A DNA stretch of 64,000 bases from Helicobacter pylori (GTDB lineage Bacteria; Campylobacterota; Campylobacteria; Campylobacterales; Helicobacteraceae). Positions 28,855 through 40,414 of this stretch are shown in pieces. A program made the translations under genes and the position numbers. Positions within the stretch are counted from its first letter, which is position 1. Every line of letters starts with the position of its first letter. The notes under the pieces are model-generated. The model ran no database searches, was not told the origin of the DNA, and worked only from the letters and a program-made list of their open reading frames with translations. The DNA lies in contig CP032046.1 in assembly GCA_008032955.1 (NCBI GenBank), positions 1,240,001 to 1,304,000 on the forward strand. The letters are read 5' to 3'.

Positions 28855-29958
28855 ATGGATACACAAAATTTACCCGATCAAATCATCCCTATTTTTATGA
28901 GTTTTGATAAGAATTACGCGCTAGGGGCTGGCGTAAGCCTTTATTCTTTACTTTCACATGCGAGCAGGCACACAAGCGCGATAGATTTTAGCCCCCTAAG
29001 TCAAAACAACGAGCTTTTAGGCGCTAACATCGTGTATAAAATCCATTGTTTGATTAAAGGAGTCACTTTAGAGCAGCAAAACAAGCTTTTAAAAACCCTT
29101 GAGCCTTTTAAAAAATTCGCTTCATTGGAATTCATAGACATTAACTCGCTAGACAATTCCATAGAAAGCTACCTTAATGAGTCTTGTTCCAAGCGTTATG
29201 GCGGGCTTCTTGTTTTGTGCCGGCTTTTGCTCGCTTCACTCTTCCCTAATTATTCTAAAATCATTTCTATAGATGTGGATACGGTGTTTTTGGGCGATGT
29301 TGCAAGCGCTTATTTTGCGCTAGATAATGACCCCACTAAATCACTTGGCATGGTGAGAGACACTTTTTCCCACCTTCCTTTTGAAGCCTTTTGCCATTTT
29401 ATTGAGCGAACATGCAAGAATTTTAAAATTGATTTTTCACGCTTTAGCCAAAACGAATTAAAACGCATCCATCAAGGCTTTAACATGGGCTTTTTGGTAG
29501 CGAATTTAGATTTATGGCGCGAAAATGGGTTTGAAAAGATCGCTTTAGAGTTTTTGAAAACTAGGGGGAAAGACCTTTTCTACCCCGAGCAGTGTTTAAT
29601 CAATATGGTGTTTTGGAAGTGCATTTTAGAATTACCTATTTATTACAATTGCTATTCTGATTCTTTCAAAGAGCACTACCCTAAAAACATCATCATGCTC
29701 CATTTCATCAAATACAAGCCGTGGCGTTCTGTGAGTTCTTTGAACGGGCGTTTGATTTGCTATGAAGCTGAAGCGAGTTTTTGGCTCGCCAACCTTTTTT
29801 GCACCCCTTTTAAAAACGATTTTTTTAAAGAACGCCTTGAAATGGCTAAAGACCAACAGATGCAATCTTTTAAAACCCACATAAGATCAAAAACGATTAA
29901 GGATTATTTTTGTTTTAGGATAAAAAATATTTTGAAAAAAGTTTTCAAACCCACTTAA
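28855..29958 (+). CDS. Glycosyltransferase family 8 protein (LPS glucosyl/galactosyltransferase, RfaJ-like)
   Basis: The 367-residue protein has the GT8 layout: an N-terminal IPIFMSFDKNYALGAGVSL segment, the metal-binding DxD in ISIDVDTVFLGD (Asp140 and Asp142), HQGFNMGFLVANLDLWR, and the late PEQCLINMVFW and LHFIKYKPW motifs. GT8 enzymes of this kind add glucose or galactose to the lipopolysaccharide core, acting at the cytoplasmic membrane. The exact donor and acceptor are not deducible. It starts directly after the miaA stop and is followed nine bases later by a phosphoethanolamine-transferase-like gene, so both may act on the same lipopolysaccharide. Confidence 0.87.
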   Translation: MDTQNLPDQIIPIFMSFDKNYALGAGVSLYSLLSHASRHTSAIDFSPLSQNNELLGANIVYKIHCLIKGVTLEQQNKLLKTLEPFKKFASLEFIDINSLDNSIESYLNESCSKRYGGLLVLCRLLLASLFPNYSKIISIDVDTVFLGDVASAYFALDNDPTKSLGMVRDTFSHLPFEAFCHFIERTCKNFKIDFSRFSQNELKRIHQGFNMGFLVANLDLWRENGFEKIALEFLKTRGKDLFYPEQCLINMVFWKCILELPIYYNCYSDSFKEHYPKNIIMLHFIKYKPWRSVSSLNGRLICYEAEASFWLANLFCTPFKNDFFKERLEMAKDQQMQSFKTHIRSKTIKDYFCFRIKNILKKVFKPT

Positions 29959-29967
29959 AGGACATTC

Positions 29968-31658
29968 ATGGAAAAATTATTGAAGTTTTTAAAATTCTTT
30001 GCCAGTAGCGTAACTCTAGATGAAAAATTTTTAATATTTCTTCTTTGTAACGCTCTTTCTAACGCTTACAAAAATAGCGATTTGTTTTCTTTCTCTAAAG
30101 GCTTTTTAGGCGCTTTTTTAATCGGGTTTGTGGTGTATTATGGTTGCGCGCTAATCCCTAAAAAACGCTTGAAATATTCATTAGAATGGCTGTTTATAGG
30201 AAGCGGTATTATTTTTAGCGTGGCTGAAATTTTTACGCTCTTTATGTTTAAAATGCCTTTTTCAAAAGGCTTGACTGACACGCTTTTAGCCACAAACAGC
30301 TCTGAAACGATGGCGTTTATAAAAAGCTATAAAAATTATTTGTTTTACTACGCTTTTATTTTGATCGCTTTGTTGATCGCCATTAAAATCATTCGCTTTA
30401 GAGCGCTTGTGCCTGGTGTGATAGCGAGCGTTTTAGGGCTTTCTATCCTTACCATAGGAAGCGTTCATAATGTTAAACACCTTACAAATAACGACGCCAT
30501 TTTAAAAAGATCACTCTTTTCTCTTTCTTTGGCTAGAGGGTTTTATTCCGCCTATTTGAGCTTAACTGATCGCCAACAAGCCATAAAATTTTATAGCTTT
30601 TTAAATAACCTTTATTTACCAAGCGATTATCTTTCTAGCACGGGCGATGTTAAAAATGTCGTCTTAGTCATCGGCGAAAGCGCGAGCAGAAATTTCATGC
30701 AACTCTATGGCTATAGCGTTCCTAATAACCCCTTATTGAGCCAACTCGCCAACGAGAGAGAGAGAGAGAGAGAGAGAGTAACAACTTGTTCGTGTTTTCT
30801 GACACGATAAGCAAAGAAGGCAGCACTTCTGATGTCTTTGAAAACCTGCTCAATTATAGCGATGCTGAAACGAATAAGCCTTGGTATCATTACCGCAACA
30901 TGATAGACATTTTCAAGCGATCCCATTATGAAACTTTTTGGTTAGAAAAACAAATCGTCGATGAATGGGGGATCACACAAAATCTAGTCTCTAATCGTTC
31001 TAAAAACCGCTACCTTCTTCAACGCGATAGAAATCTCTACTTCCTTCCTGGAGAATGGACAGGATATGATGAAGATATTTTAACTTTTTATTCCAAAAAT
31101 ATCCAACCCCAATTAAAAAGCAAGAATTTTATCGTGTTCCATTTGCGTGGCTCACACAAGACTTACAGCGAGCGTTTCCCTAAAAGCTTCGCCAAATTCA
31201 AACCAAGCGATTTGTCTTTTTCTAATTTGCATGTGAGCAATGATAGAGACAGGCAAATCGTCGCTGATTATGTCAATTCGCTTTATTATAACGACTTTGT
31301 TTTGAATGGGATTTTTAACCTCTTTAAAGATAAGGACGCTATTGTGTTTTATTTGAGCGACCATGCACAAGATGTTTTTGAAAGCGGCCCCACTTATGGG
31401 CATAGCTGCTCTAAAGCGGGATTAGAAATCCCTTTTATGATTTATGTGAGCGATATTTTTAAAGAAAAACACCCCGAGAAAGTCAAATTGATTAAAAACG
31501 CTTTAAACAAACCTTTCATGAGCGATGATTTAATCCATTCTCTTTTGCCTTTGGTGGGCATTCGCACTAAAGACGAGATAGAGAGTAAAAACCTTTTTAG
31601 CCCTAAATTTGACGCCCAAAGAAAAAGGATTACTTGTCGTTGGGGGATTGGATCATGA
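29968..31658 (+). pseudogene. Phosphoethanolamine transferase-like membrane protein, phase OFF
   Basis: The first frame encodes about five hydrophobic helices (residues 12-170) and the start of an alkaline-phosphatase-fold domain with VIGESASRNFMQLYGY. It then enters a GA repeat at codon 263 and terminates at 30810. The second frame carries the rest of the domain: VFHLRGSHKTY, VFYLSDHAQDVFESGPTYGH and the C-terminus at 31658. The full product would be about 563 residues, of the EptA/CptA class that decorates lipid A or other envelope glycans with phosphoethanolamine. With 12 GA units the frames do not join; 11 or 14 would. The gene is therefore reversibly off rather than decayed. Confidence 0.87.
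30754..30778. repeat. (GA)12 dinucleotide tract inside the transferase gene
   Basis: Twelve GA units plus a G lie within the coding sequence and encode alternating Glu and Arg. Dinucleotide tracts of this length change by slippage. Loss of one unit or gain of two would restore the frame to the second half of the gene. Confidence 0.95.
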
Positions 31659-31731
31659 TAGGACTAAATAATAATAAGGCTCTGTTCTCATCAATAGGGA
31701 TAAGCTTGATTCCACATAAAGCTTTTCAACC

Positions 31732-32511
31732 CTATCTCAAAATCTTCACTTCTTCTTCTAAATGAATGCCGTATTCTTGTAACACTCTGGTTTTGGCGAG
31801 TTCTATCAAATCTAGCGCTTCTTCAAATTCTGCACCCCCCAAATTCACCAAAAAATTCGCATGCTCTTTAGCAAAGCCCACTCTTTTTAAGCGATAACCC
31901 CTTAAGCCCACGCCCTCTAAAAGCCTGCCCGCATAATCGTTAGGCGGATTTTTGAAACAGCTCCCAAAATTAGGCAATTTGGGGTGGCTTTTGCGCATGC
32001 TTTGACACGCTTTTAAAACTTCTTGTCTAAAGCCATGCGTTTTTTTAAACCTCGCCCTTAAAACAACGCCATTGAATTTGCTGCTGCGATAATCTAATCC
32101 TAGCGCTCCACTCCCTAGCCATTCATTATTAATGCAAGCGCTTTCTAAAACATTTTTGATTTCAAATTCTTTCATGCCAGCATTCATTTTAACTAACGCC
32201 CCTAAAGTGCCGGGCAATTGCCCTAAAAACTCTAAACCCTCTAAATCATTCGCCCTAAAATAATTAAAAATTTTAGACGCATTAGCCGCTCCCCCTACCT
32301 CCACCCACTCACCTTGATCGCAAATGTAATCGTAGTTTTTTCCTAATAAAGCGAGATTTTTCACGCCAGGAGCGATCAAAAGGTTGTTCGCTAAGCCTAT
32401 GATCTGGTGTTCTTGAGAAATTTCATTATCGTTTTCTAAAACGCTCACTTTTAAAGGCGCGCCGATTTTCACGCTGCTGTAACGAGAAAAATCAATAGTT
32501 GTTTCTAGCAT
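31732..32511 (-). CDS. murB: UDP-N-acetylenolpyruvoylglucosamine reductase MurB
   Basis: MurB reduces UDP-GlcNAc-enolpyruvate to UDP-MurNAc with NADPH and FAD, in the cytoplasmic stage of peptidoglycan synthesis. The 259-residue protein shows an FAD-binding domain with NNLLIAPGV, the LEFLGQLPGTLGALVKMNAG segment that contacts the isoalloxazine ring, and PNFGSCFKNPP, where the catalytic Ser is expected. The C-terminal E residue region is seen in LEEEVKIL. It is short compared with E. coli MurB and fits the type II class. It starts 3 bases after the fliQ stop, so flagellar export and wall genes share this run. Confidence 0.94.
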   Translation of the reverse strand: MLETTIDFSRYSSVKIGAPLKVSVLENDNEISQEHQIIGLANNLLIAPGVKNLALLGKNYDYICDQGEWVEVGGAANASKIFNYFRANDLEGLEFLGQLPGTLGALVKMNAGMKEFEIKNVLESACINNEWLGSGALGLDYRSSKFNGVVLRARFKKTHGFRQEVLKACQSMRKSHPKLPNFGSCFKNPPNDYAGRLLEGVGLRGYRLKRVGFAKEHANFLVNLGGAEFEEALDLIELAKTRVLQEYGIHLEEEVKILR

Positions 32512-32514
32512 TTT

Positions 32515-32781
32515 CTAGCCTATGATTTTAGGAATGAGCTTGATTAAGGTTTTGGTATAGTCTAAAAGCATGTTCGTCATCCACGGCATGGTTAAAATCA
32601 GCACCCCAATCACGGCTAAAATCTTAGGCACAAAAGACAAAGTCATTTCATTGATTTGAGTGGTCGCTTGAAAAATACTGACTAACAGCCCCACCACTAA
32701 GCCCGCTAGTAATACCGGTAAAGAAATCATCAAAGTGATTTTATAAGTCTCAATGGCGAGTTTCATGAGTTGTGATTCCAT
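32515..32781 (-). CDS. fliQ: Flagellar export apparatus protein FliQ
   Basis: FliQ is a small membrane component of the flagellar type III export gate, working with FliP and FliR. The 88-residue protein has two hydrophobic hairpin helices (ITLMISLPVLLAGLVVGLLV and FVPKILAVIGVLILTMPW) separated by the conserved SIFQATTQINEMTL loop, which is the family signature. It lies between fliI and murB on the minus strand with gaps of 10 and 3 bases. Confidence 0.95.
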   Translation of the reverse strand: MESQLMKLAIETYKITLMISLPVLLAGLVVGLLVSIFQATTQINEMTLSFVPKILAVIGVLILTMPWMTNMLLDYTKTLIKLIPKIIG

Positions 32782-32791
32782 GATATTCCTT

Positions 32792-34096
32792 TTATCTTAA
32801 GATTTCTTCTAATTGCTGAAAGCTTTGTTCAAAAGGCTGTAAAGCGTTTTCATCTTGCGCTAAAAATTGCTCCATTAGAGCCTTTTTCTTAATCGCTTCA
32901 TCAAGCTCTTTATCATTCCCCATTTGATAAGAGCCGATGCGAATGAGCATTTCATTTTCTTTTAATAACGCATACAAACGGCGGAATTTTCTCGCGCAAA
33001 GGTTTTGAGACTCGCTGATGATGTCTTTAGCCACCCTTGATGCGGAGTTTAAAATATTGATGGGCGGGTAGACCCCATAATCGGTCAATTCCCTGCTTAA
33101 GACGATATGCCCGTCTAAAATACTCCTGGCCTGATCGGCTATGGGGTCGCTCAAATCATCGCCCTCTACTAGCACGCTAAAAAAAGCCGTAATGCTCCCC
33201 TTATTTTCTTCCTTGCCCGCCCTCTCCATTAATTGAGGCAATAAAGAAAGCGCGGATGGGGGGTAGCCTTTGGAAGTGGGCGGTTCGCCTAAGGCTAAAC
33301 CGATTTCTCTTTGAGCCATAGCGAAACGAGTCACTGAATCCATGATGAATAACACATCTAGCCCTTGGTTTTTAAAATACTCCGCCACGCTCATCGCGCA
33401 AAAAGCCCCGTATTTGCGCATCAAAGGGCTATCATCGCTCGTAGCGACCACCAACACGCAAGAGCTTAAATCCCCTTTTAAGTTTTTCTCTATAAATTCA
33501 GGGATTTCTCTGCCCCTTTCCCCAATCAAAGCGATCACTTTAATGGGCGCTAAGCAACCCCTAGTGATCATGCCCATTAGCGTGGATTTACCCACCCCAG
33601 AGCCGGCAAAAATGCCCAGTTTTTGCCCCTTACCGCAAGTCAAAAGCCCATCAATGCTCTTCACCCCCACGCTAAAAACCTCATCAATCAAGCCTCTTTT
33701 TAAAGGGGCTATAGGCGTTGTAATCACAGGCGCTAATCGTTCATAATCTAGCACCCCCTTATTGTCAATGACTTGCCCTAAAGGGTTAAGCACCCTCCCT
33801 AAAAGATTACGGCCCACAGGGAAATTCAACCCCTCTTTTAAGAACAGCACCTTATCGCCAGCCCTAGCCCCCTCTATAAAGTTAAAGGGCGTGAAACCAA
33901 ACTGCTCTTTTTCTGCCACCACCACCATTCCCACGCATTCGCTGCCATCGCTTTTTTCAATCTTCACCACATCGCCCACAGAGGGGTTAAAACCATCCGC
34001 ATAAACGATATTGGGCATGATTTTTTTCACGCTCCCATAGCGAGGCGATAGATCAAAACGTTGATTCAAGCGGTTTTTTAAGGATTTTAGGGGCAT
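32792..34096 (-). CDS. fliI: Flagellum-specific ATP synthase FliI
   Basis: FliI is the hexameric ATPase that promotes loading of flagellar export substrates at the export gate. The 434-residue protein is related to the F1 beta subunit. It has GIFAGSGVGKSTLMGMI (Walker A), ALIGERGREIPEF, VLFIMDSVTRFA (Walker B) and SITAFFSVLVEGDDLSDPIAD, the type III export ATPase signature. It is followed by fliQ and preceded with no gap by a VirB11-like ATPase. Confidence 0.96.
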   Translation of the reverse strand: MPLKSLKNRLNQRFDLSPRYGSVKKIMPNIVYADGFNPSVGDVVKIEKSDGSECVGMVVVAEKEQFGFTPFNFIEGARAGDKVLFLKEGLNFPVGRNLLGRVLNPLGQVIDNKGVLDYERLAPVITTPIAPLKRGLIDEVFSVGVKSIDGLLTCGKGQKLGIFAGSGVGKSTLMGMITRGCLAPIKVIALIGERGREIPEFIEKNLKGDLSSCVLVVATSDDSPLMRKYGAFCAMSVAEYFKNQGLDVLFIMDSVTRFAMAQREIGLALGEPPTSKGYPPSALSLLPQLMERAGKEENKGSITAFFSVLVEGDDLSDPIADQARSILDGHIVLSRELTDYGVYPPINILNSASRVAKDIISESQNLCARKFRRLYALLKENEMLIRIGSYQMGNDKELDEAIKKKALMEQFLAQDENALQPFEQSFQQLEEILR

Positions 34097-35011
34097 TTAA
34101 AGCTCTTTAGTCCATAAGACTTCAGCGATTTGGCGCTCATCATTGATTCTATTCACATGCACAATCACATCAATCGCGCTTTTAAAATACGCTCGCATCA
34201 AGTCCTTGTCTAAGGCATGCGTATAACGCATGCTCAAATTCAGTGAAAGGGCTTCTAAAGTGTTTTGAGCGCTATTAGCGTGAATGGTTGAGAGCATGCC
34301 CTTATGCCCGGTGTTTCCTAAACGCAAAAAGAGTGCTGCATTCCTGGTGTCAATCTCGCCCACAATGAGCCTGTCTGGGTTTAAGCGCATGGCCATATTG
34401 AGAGCGTCTTCATAATTAAAGCGCGTGTTTTCTTGCTTGCCCACTAAAAGCCCCACGCAATTATTAAACGCTTTTAAATCCAATTCTTGGCTGTCTTCAA
34501 CGCTCACCACCCTTTCATCTTTATTGACGCAATCTAAAAGAGCGTTTAATAGGCTTGTTTTACCGCTTGAAGTCTCCCCACTAATAAGAATGTTATGCCC
34601 TTTTAGGGCTAAATCTTTCAAACCCTTTGGATCGCTTGCTTTGAAAGTGAAATCGTCTAAACTTAAGGGCTTAAGCCTAGGCACACGGATATTGAGCGTG
34701 ATTTGATTGTTCGTGGTGATGCTAAAATGATTCGCGCTCACCCTATAGCGCGTGAAAGGGATAGAGCAATTTAAAGTGGGGTGTTCTTCATCAAAAAACA
34801 ACCCCCTAAAACTGGCCAATTGCTCGCAAAACCTCAGCAAAAACGCCTTATCAAAAAGCGCATGCCCTCTTTTTTCTCGGGTGTTATTGATTTTATAAAG
34901 CCAAAGTTCCTGCTCGGTATTGATTATCAGCTCGGTGATCCCGCTTTCTAAAAAAGGGGTAAAATGGCCGATTAGGGCTTGTAAAACTCTATGGGTTTGT
35001 AAAGTTTCCAA
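34097..35011 (-). CDS. VirB11-like secretion ATPase
   Basis: The 304-residue protein is a VirB11/PilT-superfamily ATPase. It has ILISGETSSGKTSLLNALL (Walker A), VVSVEDSQELDL (Asp box), LNPDRLIVGEID (Walker B) and GNTGHKGMLSTIHANSA (His box). Such hexamers power type IV secretion, DNA transfer or pilus dynamics at the inner membrane. H. pylori has other VirB11 homologues in the cag and tfs systems; this chromosomal one, wedged between ileS and fliI with no other secretion genes nearby, is an apparently solitary copy whose partner system cannot be told from here. Its stop abuts the fliI start. Confidence 0.88.
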   Translation of the reverse strand: METLQTHRVLQALIGHFTPFLESGITELIINTEQELWLYKINNTREKRGHALFDKAFLLRFCEQLASFRGLFFDEEHPTLNCSIPFTRYRVSANHFSITTNNQITLNIRVPRLKPLSLDDFTFKASDPKGLKDLALKGHNILISGETSSGKTSLLNALLDCVNKDERVVSVEDSQELDLKAFNNCVGLLVGKQENTRFNYEDALNMAMRLNPDRLIVGEIDTRNAALFLRLGNTGHKGMLSTIHANSAQNTLEALSLNLSMRYTHALDKDLMRAYFKSAIDVIVHVNRINDERQIAEVLWTKEL

Positions 35012-35027
35012 AAGCCCTATCCTTTTA

Positions 35028-37808
<2,781 letters not shown>

Positions 37809-37814
37809 TTATCT

Positions 37815-38069
37815 TTATTCTTTTGTTTTAGGAGCGATATAAAGGTGCGTGTCTTTTCGCGGCACATTTTTTAAAGTGGGGATTTGCAAAATCGTGTATT
37901 CTTCTATCCCTTTTAGATAATGCAAACTAATCGCATCGCCTATTTTCACTTCTTTACTGGCCTTAGCACAACTCCCATTGAGCCACACCGCCCCTACATT
38001 GCACATATCTGTCGCTAAAACGCGCCGCTTCACTAAACCCACTGATTGTAAAAATTTGTCTATTCGCAT
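37815..38069 (-). CDS. S4-domain RNA-binding protein (RqcP/HslR-like)
   Basis: This 84-residue protein consists of little more than an S4 RNA-binding fold: MRIDKFLQSVGLVKRRVLA, then GAVWLNGSCAKASKEVKIGDAI. Stand-alone S4 proteins of this size (Hsp15/HslR, RqcP) bind 23S rRNA or stalled large subunits in ribosome rescue. The specific role here is inference. It is upstream of ileS on the same strand with 24 bases between them, fitting a translation-related transcript. Confidence 0.82.
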   Translation of the reverse strand: MRIDKFLQSVGLVKRRVLATDMCNVGAVWLNGSCAKASKEVKIGDAISLHYLKGIEEYTILQIPTLKNVPRKDTHLYIAPKTKE

Positions 38070-38170
38070 GCGTTTATTTTACCCTAATCTTTAAGTTTTT
38101 ATCCATAACTTATAAGGGTTTTAGTTTTAGCATGTTAGCATTCAGCCACCACTCTTTTTAAGGAATTTGC

Positions 38171-38791
38171 TTGAAGTTTCAAATTGTGAGTTTGTTAGCC
38201 GCTCTTTTATTAGCCTCTTGCTTGCCCCCTAAAGGCCATCATTCTGGTTTGGTGAATATGTATATCGCTCATCAGGGCCAAAGCGTGCGCACTTATTGGC
38301 GCAAAGTGGATAGAGGAGTTATCGCCAAACACAATGAAGCGCTTGAAAAAAACCCTAAAGCAAAGCTCAAAGACCCTAGGGGGCCTTTATTCATGCTAGG
38401 GAGTGAGCGTTTCATGCTTTTATGGAAAAACCGCTACGCTTTAGCCAAAGTTCAATCGTTCAAGCTAGAGCCTGGGTTTTATTACTTGGATTCTTTTAGC
38501 GTGGAAACTCAAAAAGGCATCTTGCAGAGCGCTCCTGGCTATTCATACACTAAAAATGGCTATGATTTCAAAAATAACCGCCCCTTTTTCCTGGCCTTTG
38601 AAGTCAAACCTGACAGCACAATCATTCTTCCTAGCGTGGAATTGAGCCTGATTAAAACCCCTAGAGGCTTTTTGGGGGTGTTTTTATTTGACAATAACGA
38701 AAAGGGGGCCAATACCCAATGGATTGAAGGGAGCTTGAATTTAAAGCTTAAAAACGCTTCTTTTAAAGACGCATGGGGGTTGGAACCATAA
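38171..38791 (+). CDS. Hypothetical lipoprotein
   Basis: A TTG start six bases after AAGGAA opens a 206-residue protein with a clear lipoprotein signal: a hydrophobic core LLAALLLASC with the lipobox Cys near residue 17. The mature part is beta-rich and basic, with segments such as GPLFMLGSERFMLLWKNRYA and FLAFEVKPDSTIILPSVEL. I do not recognise a family with a known function. It is a single gene, divergent from the S4 gene and closed by a hairpin at 38843. Confidence 0.8.
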   Translation: MKFQIVSLLAALLLASCLPPKGHHSGLVNMYIAHQGQSVRTYWRKVDRGVIAKHNEALEKNPKAKLKDPRGPLFMLGSERFMLLWKNRYALAKVQSFKLEPGFYYLDSFSVETQKGILQSAPGYSYTKNGYDFKNNRPFFLAFEVKPDSTIILPSVELSLIKTPRGFLGVFLFDNNEKGANTQWIEGSLNLKLKNASFKDAWGLEP

Positions 38792-38842
38792 AGCATGAAG
38801 TGATCGCTCGCTTTTCGTAAGCTCTTTATGATTAGATTGTAA

Positions 38843-38861
38843 AAAATGCTTAAAGCATTTT
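38843..38861. terminator. Bidirectional hairpin between convergent genes
   Basis: AAAATGCT and AGCATTTT form a perfect eight-pair stem with a three-base loop. It has A-rich sequence on the left and T-rich sequence on the right, so it could terminate both the lipoprotein gene and the opposing outer membrane protein gene. Confidence 0.6.
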
Positions 38862-38917
38862 TTAGATTTTATTACCCCTATTCAATTGGAACAAAGCCAT
38901 TAATTTTTCAAAAACTT

Positions 38918-39803
38918 TTAAAACCGATAAACATAATCCGCGCTCCAAGTAACATAGCTTTCAAAAATGCCCCTAGGGATTTTTGCTTGTAAAACCCTCA
39001 CACTTTCGCAAGTCTTTAGCTTTTTTAAAGAACAACTAGGAGCGTCGCCATGAATGCTCGCGCTCAATTCTAGCGTGTGGCGTTTATCGCCCATTCTTAG
39101 CCCTAACGAGCCATAGCCCTGAAATTGCGCTAATTGCGCTAATATGTTACCAAAATCTTTAAGAACATCGGCTGTTACGCTCTCACCCCCTAACCCAGCC
39201 CCTATAAAATAACCGATGAAAAACTTCTCATTTTCATACACATTGTGTAAAAAATCCATAAAAAGCTGTAAGTTGACATTGTTATCATACCACCATTAAA
39301 AAAAGAAACAGGACTTATTGTGTCTATGGGTATCACTCCAAATAAGTATTGTTGGTATTTATCTTTTTCCATGTAATTGCCCGCTTTATAGGAATATTGG
39401 AACCCTCCCCTAACGCCAAAACCCATTTTTTTAATCTTAACAGGAGCGGCATACTGATACCCCACTTTAAAATTAAAGCCGTTTAAGATTGTGCTGGGAT
39501 CTTTTCTTTCTAAGGGTCTTCCACCCAAGAAATGAGGTAGCAAAACAAAACTATCTTTATAAGCTAAATTCCATGAAAACATCCCGCTATAGCCAAGACC
39601 GGCAAAAAAAGCGCTTTTATCCGCTCTTTGATGTTTAGCCTTAGCTTTTTCTTTCGCTAAAGCTTCTTGAACCTTCTTTCCAACGAGTTTATTAAGCTCG
39701 CTCTCATCTATAGCGTGGCTAAAATGAAACCCTAGCACAGAATAAAAAGCCAAAAATAAAAATTTCTTATTGGGTTTTAAAAAAATGGGGGGGTAACTTG
39801 CAT
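38918..39803 (-). pseudogene. Putative outer membrane protein, frameshifted (two lesions)
   Basis: A protein with a signal-like hydrophobic segment (KKFLFLAFYSVLGF) and beta-barrel character (FFAGLGYSGMFSWNLAY, GFGVRGGFQYSYKAG) runs to about 39260, then changes frame. The rest (MDFLHNVYENEKFFIGYFIG to a Tyr-Arg-Phe end) lies in another frame to 38918. Ending in an aromatic residue fits a barrel. One T added to the run of five at 39260-39264 would rejoin them. The best start, ATG at 39803 behind AAGGAAAGGG, hits a stop after eight codons because of a C7 tract; C8 would put it in frame with the signal peptide. So the gene may be both phase-OFF and broken. Confidence 0.72.
39787..39793 (-). repeat. 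C7 tract near the start of the outer membrane protein gene
   Basis: Seven C in the coding sense, followed closely by seven T, lie within the first eight codons after the well-placed ATG at 39803. At C7 that ATG is out of frame; at C8 it reads into the signal peptide. Confidence 0.65.
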
Positions 39804-40081
39804 ACCCTTTCCTTGATTGAAAAATTGTTTTAATATTTTGAATATTGTAAAACATTGAAGCTTAAATTAAAAGTCTTAACAATATTATTGGATAAAAAAC
39901 TACTTTTTATAGGCATTAATGAGTATTTTAACATTAATGAGCGTTTGTAAAAATAAAAATCAAGCGTGTTGGTTGGATTGGATTTAACGGGTTTGATTAG
40001 AATGGATTAGATTTGAATGATGGTATTTTAAAGTCAAAACCAGAGACAACCCTAGTCAAGTTGCCCCTAGCCACACCGATA

Positions 40082-40243
40082 TTACTCGTGATGCCCGTGG
40101 CAGCAACCTTCTTCTTGATGATGACTATCGCTAGTGCTGCAACAACCTTCTTCATGATGAGAGCTGTGGTGGTGATGATGGTGTTCACCGCCATGATAGT
40201 GGTGGTGGTGGTGTCCGCCGTGTTGTTCTTCATGGTGTGCCAT
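40082..40243 (-). CDS. hpn: Histidine-rich nickel-binding protein Hpn, short allele
   Basis: Hpn stores and buffers nickel for urease and hydrogenase. From the ATG at 40243 (AAAGGAG upstream) the protein has 53 residues, 22 of them His, with the two cysteine pairs in EEGCCSTSD and EEGCCHGHHE. The reference protein I remember has 60 residues. The difference is in the first His block, which here is five His before YHGGE. The frame overlaps a spurious longer antisense-like frame, which is why length-based calling misses it. Its leader is shared with hpn2 at 45.6 kb. Confidence 0.95.
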   Translation of the reverse strand: MAHHEEQHGGHHHHHYHGGEHHHHHHSSHHEEGCCSTSDSHHQEEGCCHGHHE

Positions 40244-40300
40244 GATGACTCCTTTGATTAAAAATTTAAATTCTAGCTCACTAGCTAGGATTTCATTCTA
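40244..40300 (-). promoter_or_regulatory. hpn promoter and leader
   Basis: A TAGAAT box (40295-40300 on the minus strand) is followed by a leader with CTAGC and GCTAG arms that can form a short hairpin, then AAAGGAGTCATC before the ATG. The same leader, with a few changes, precedes hpn2. Confidence 0.6.
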
Positions 40301-40414
40301 CAATATAAAATCTAATCAATTGTTAATGGAAGGAATTTTAACGCTAATTTTTTGAATTATCGCTTGAATAAAACCAACGCCCCCCAAAAAAGACAAACGC
40401 CACAAAAAAAGTTT

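Noticed and set aside
39997-40233. A 78-codon minus-strand ORF over hpn rich in Thr and Ile
   Set aside because: It is the +1 frame of the His codon repeats of hpn; hpn itself has the ribosome site and known protein.
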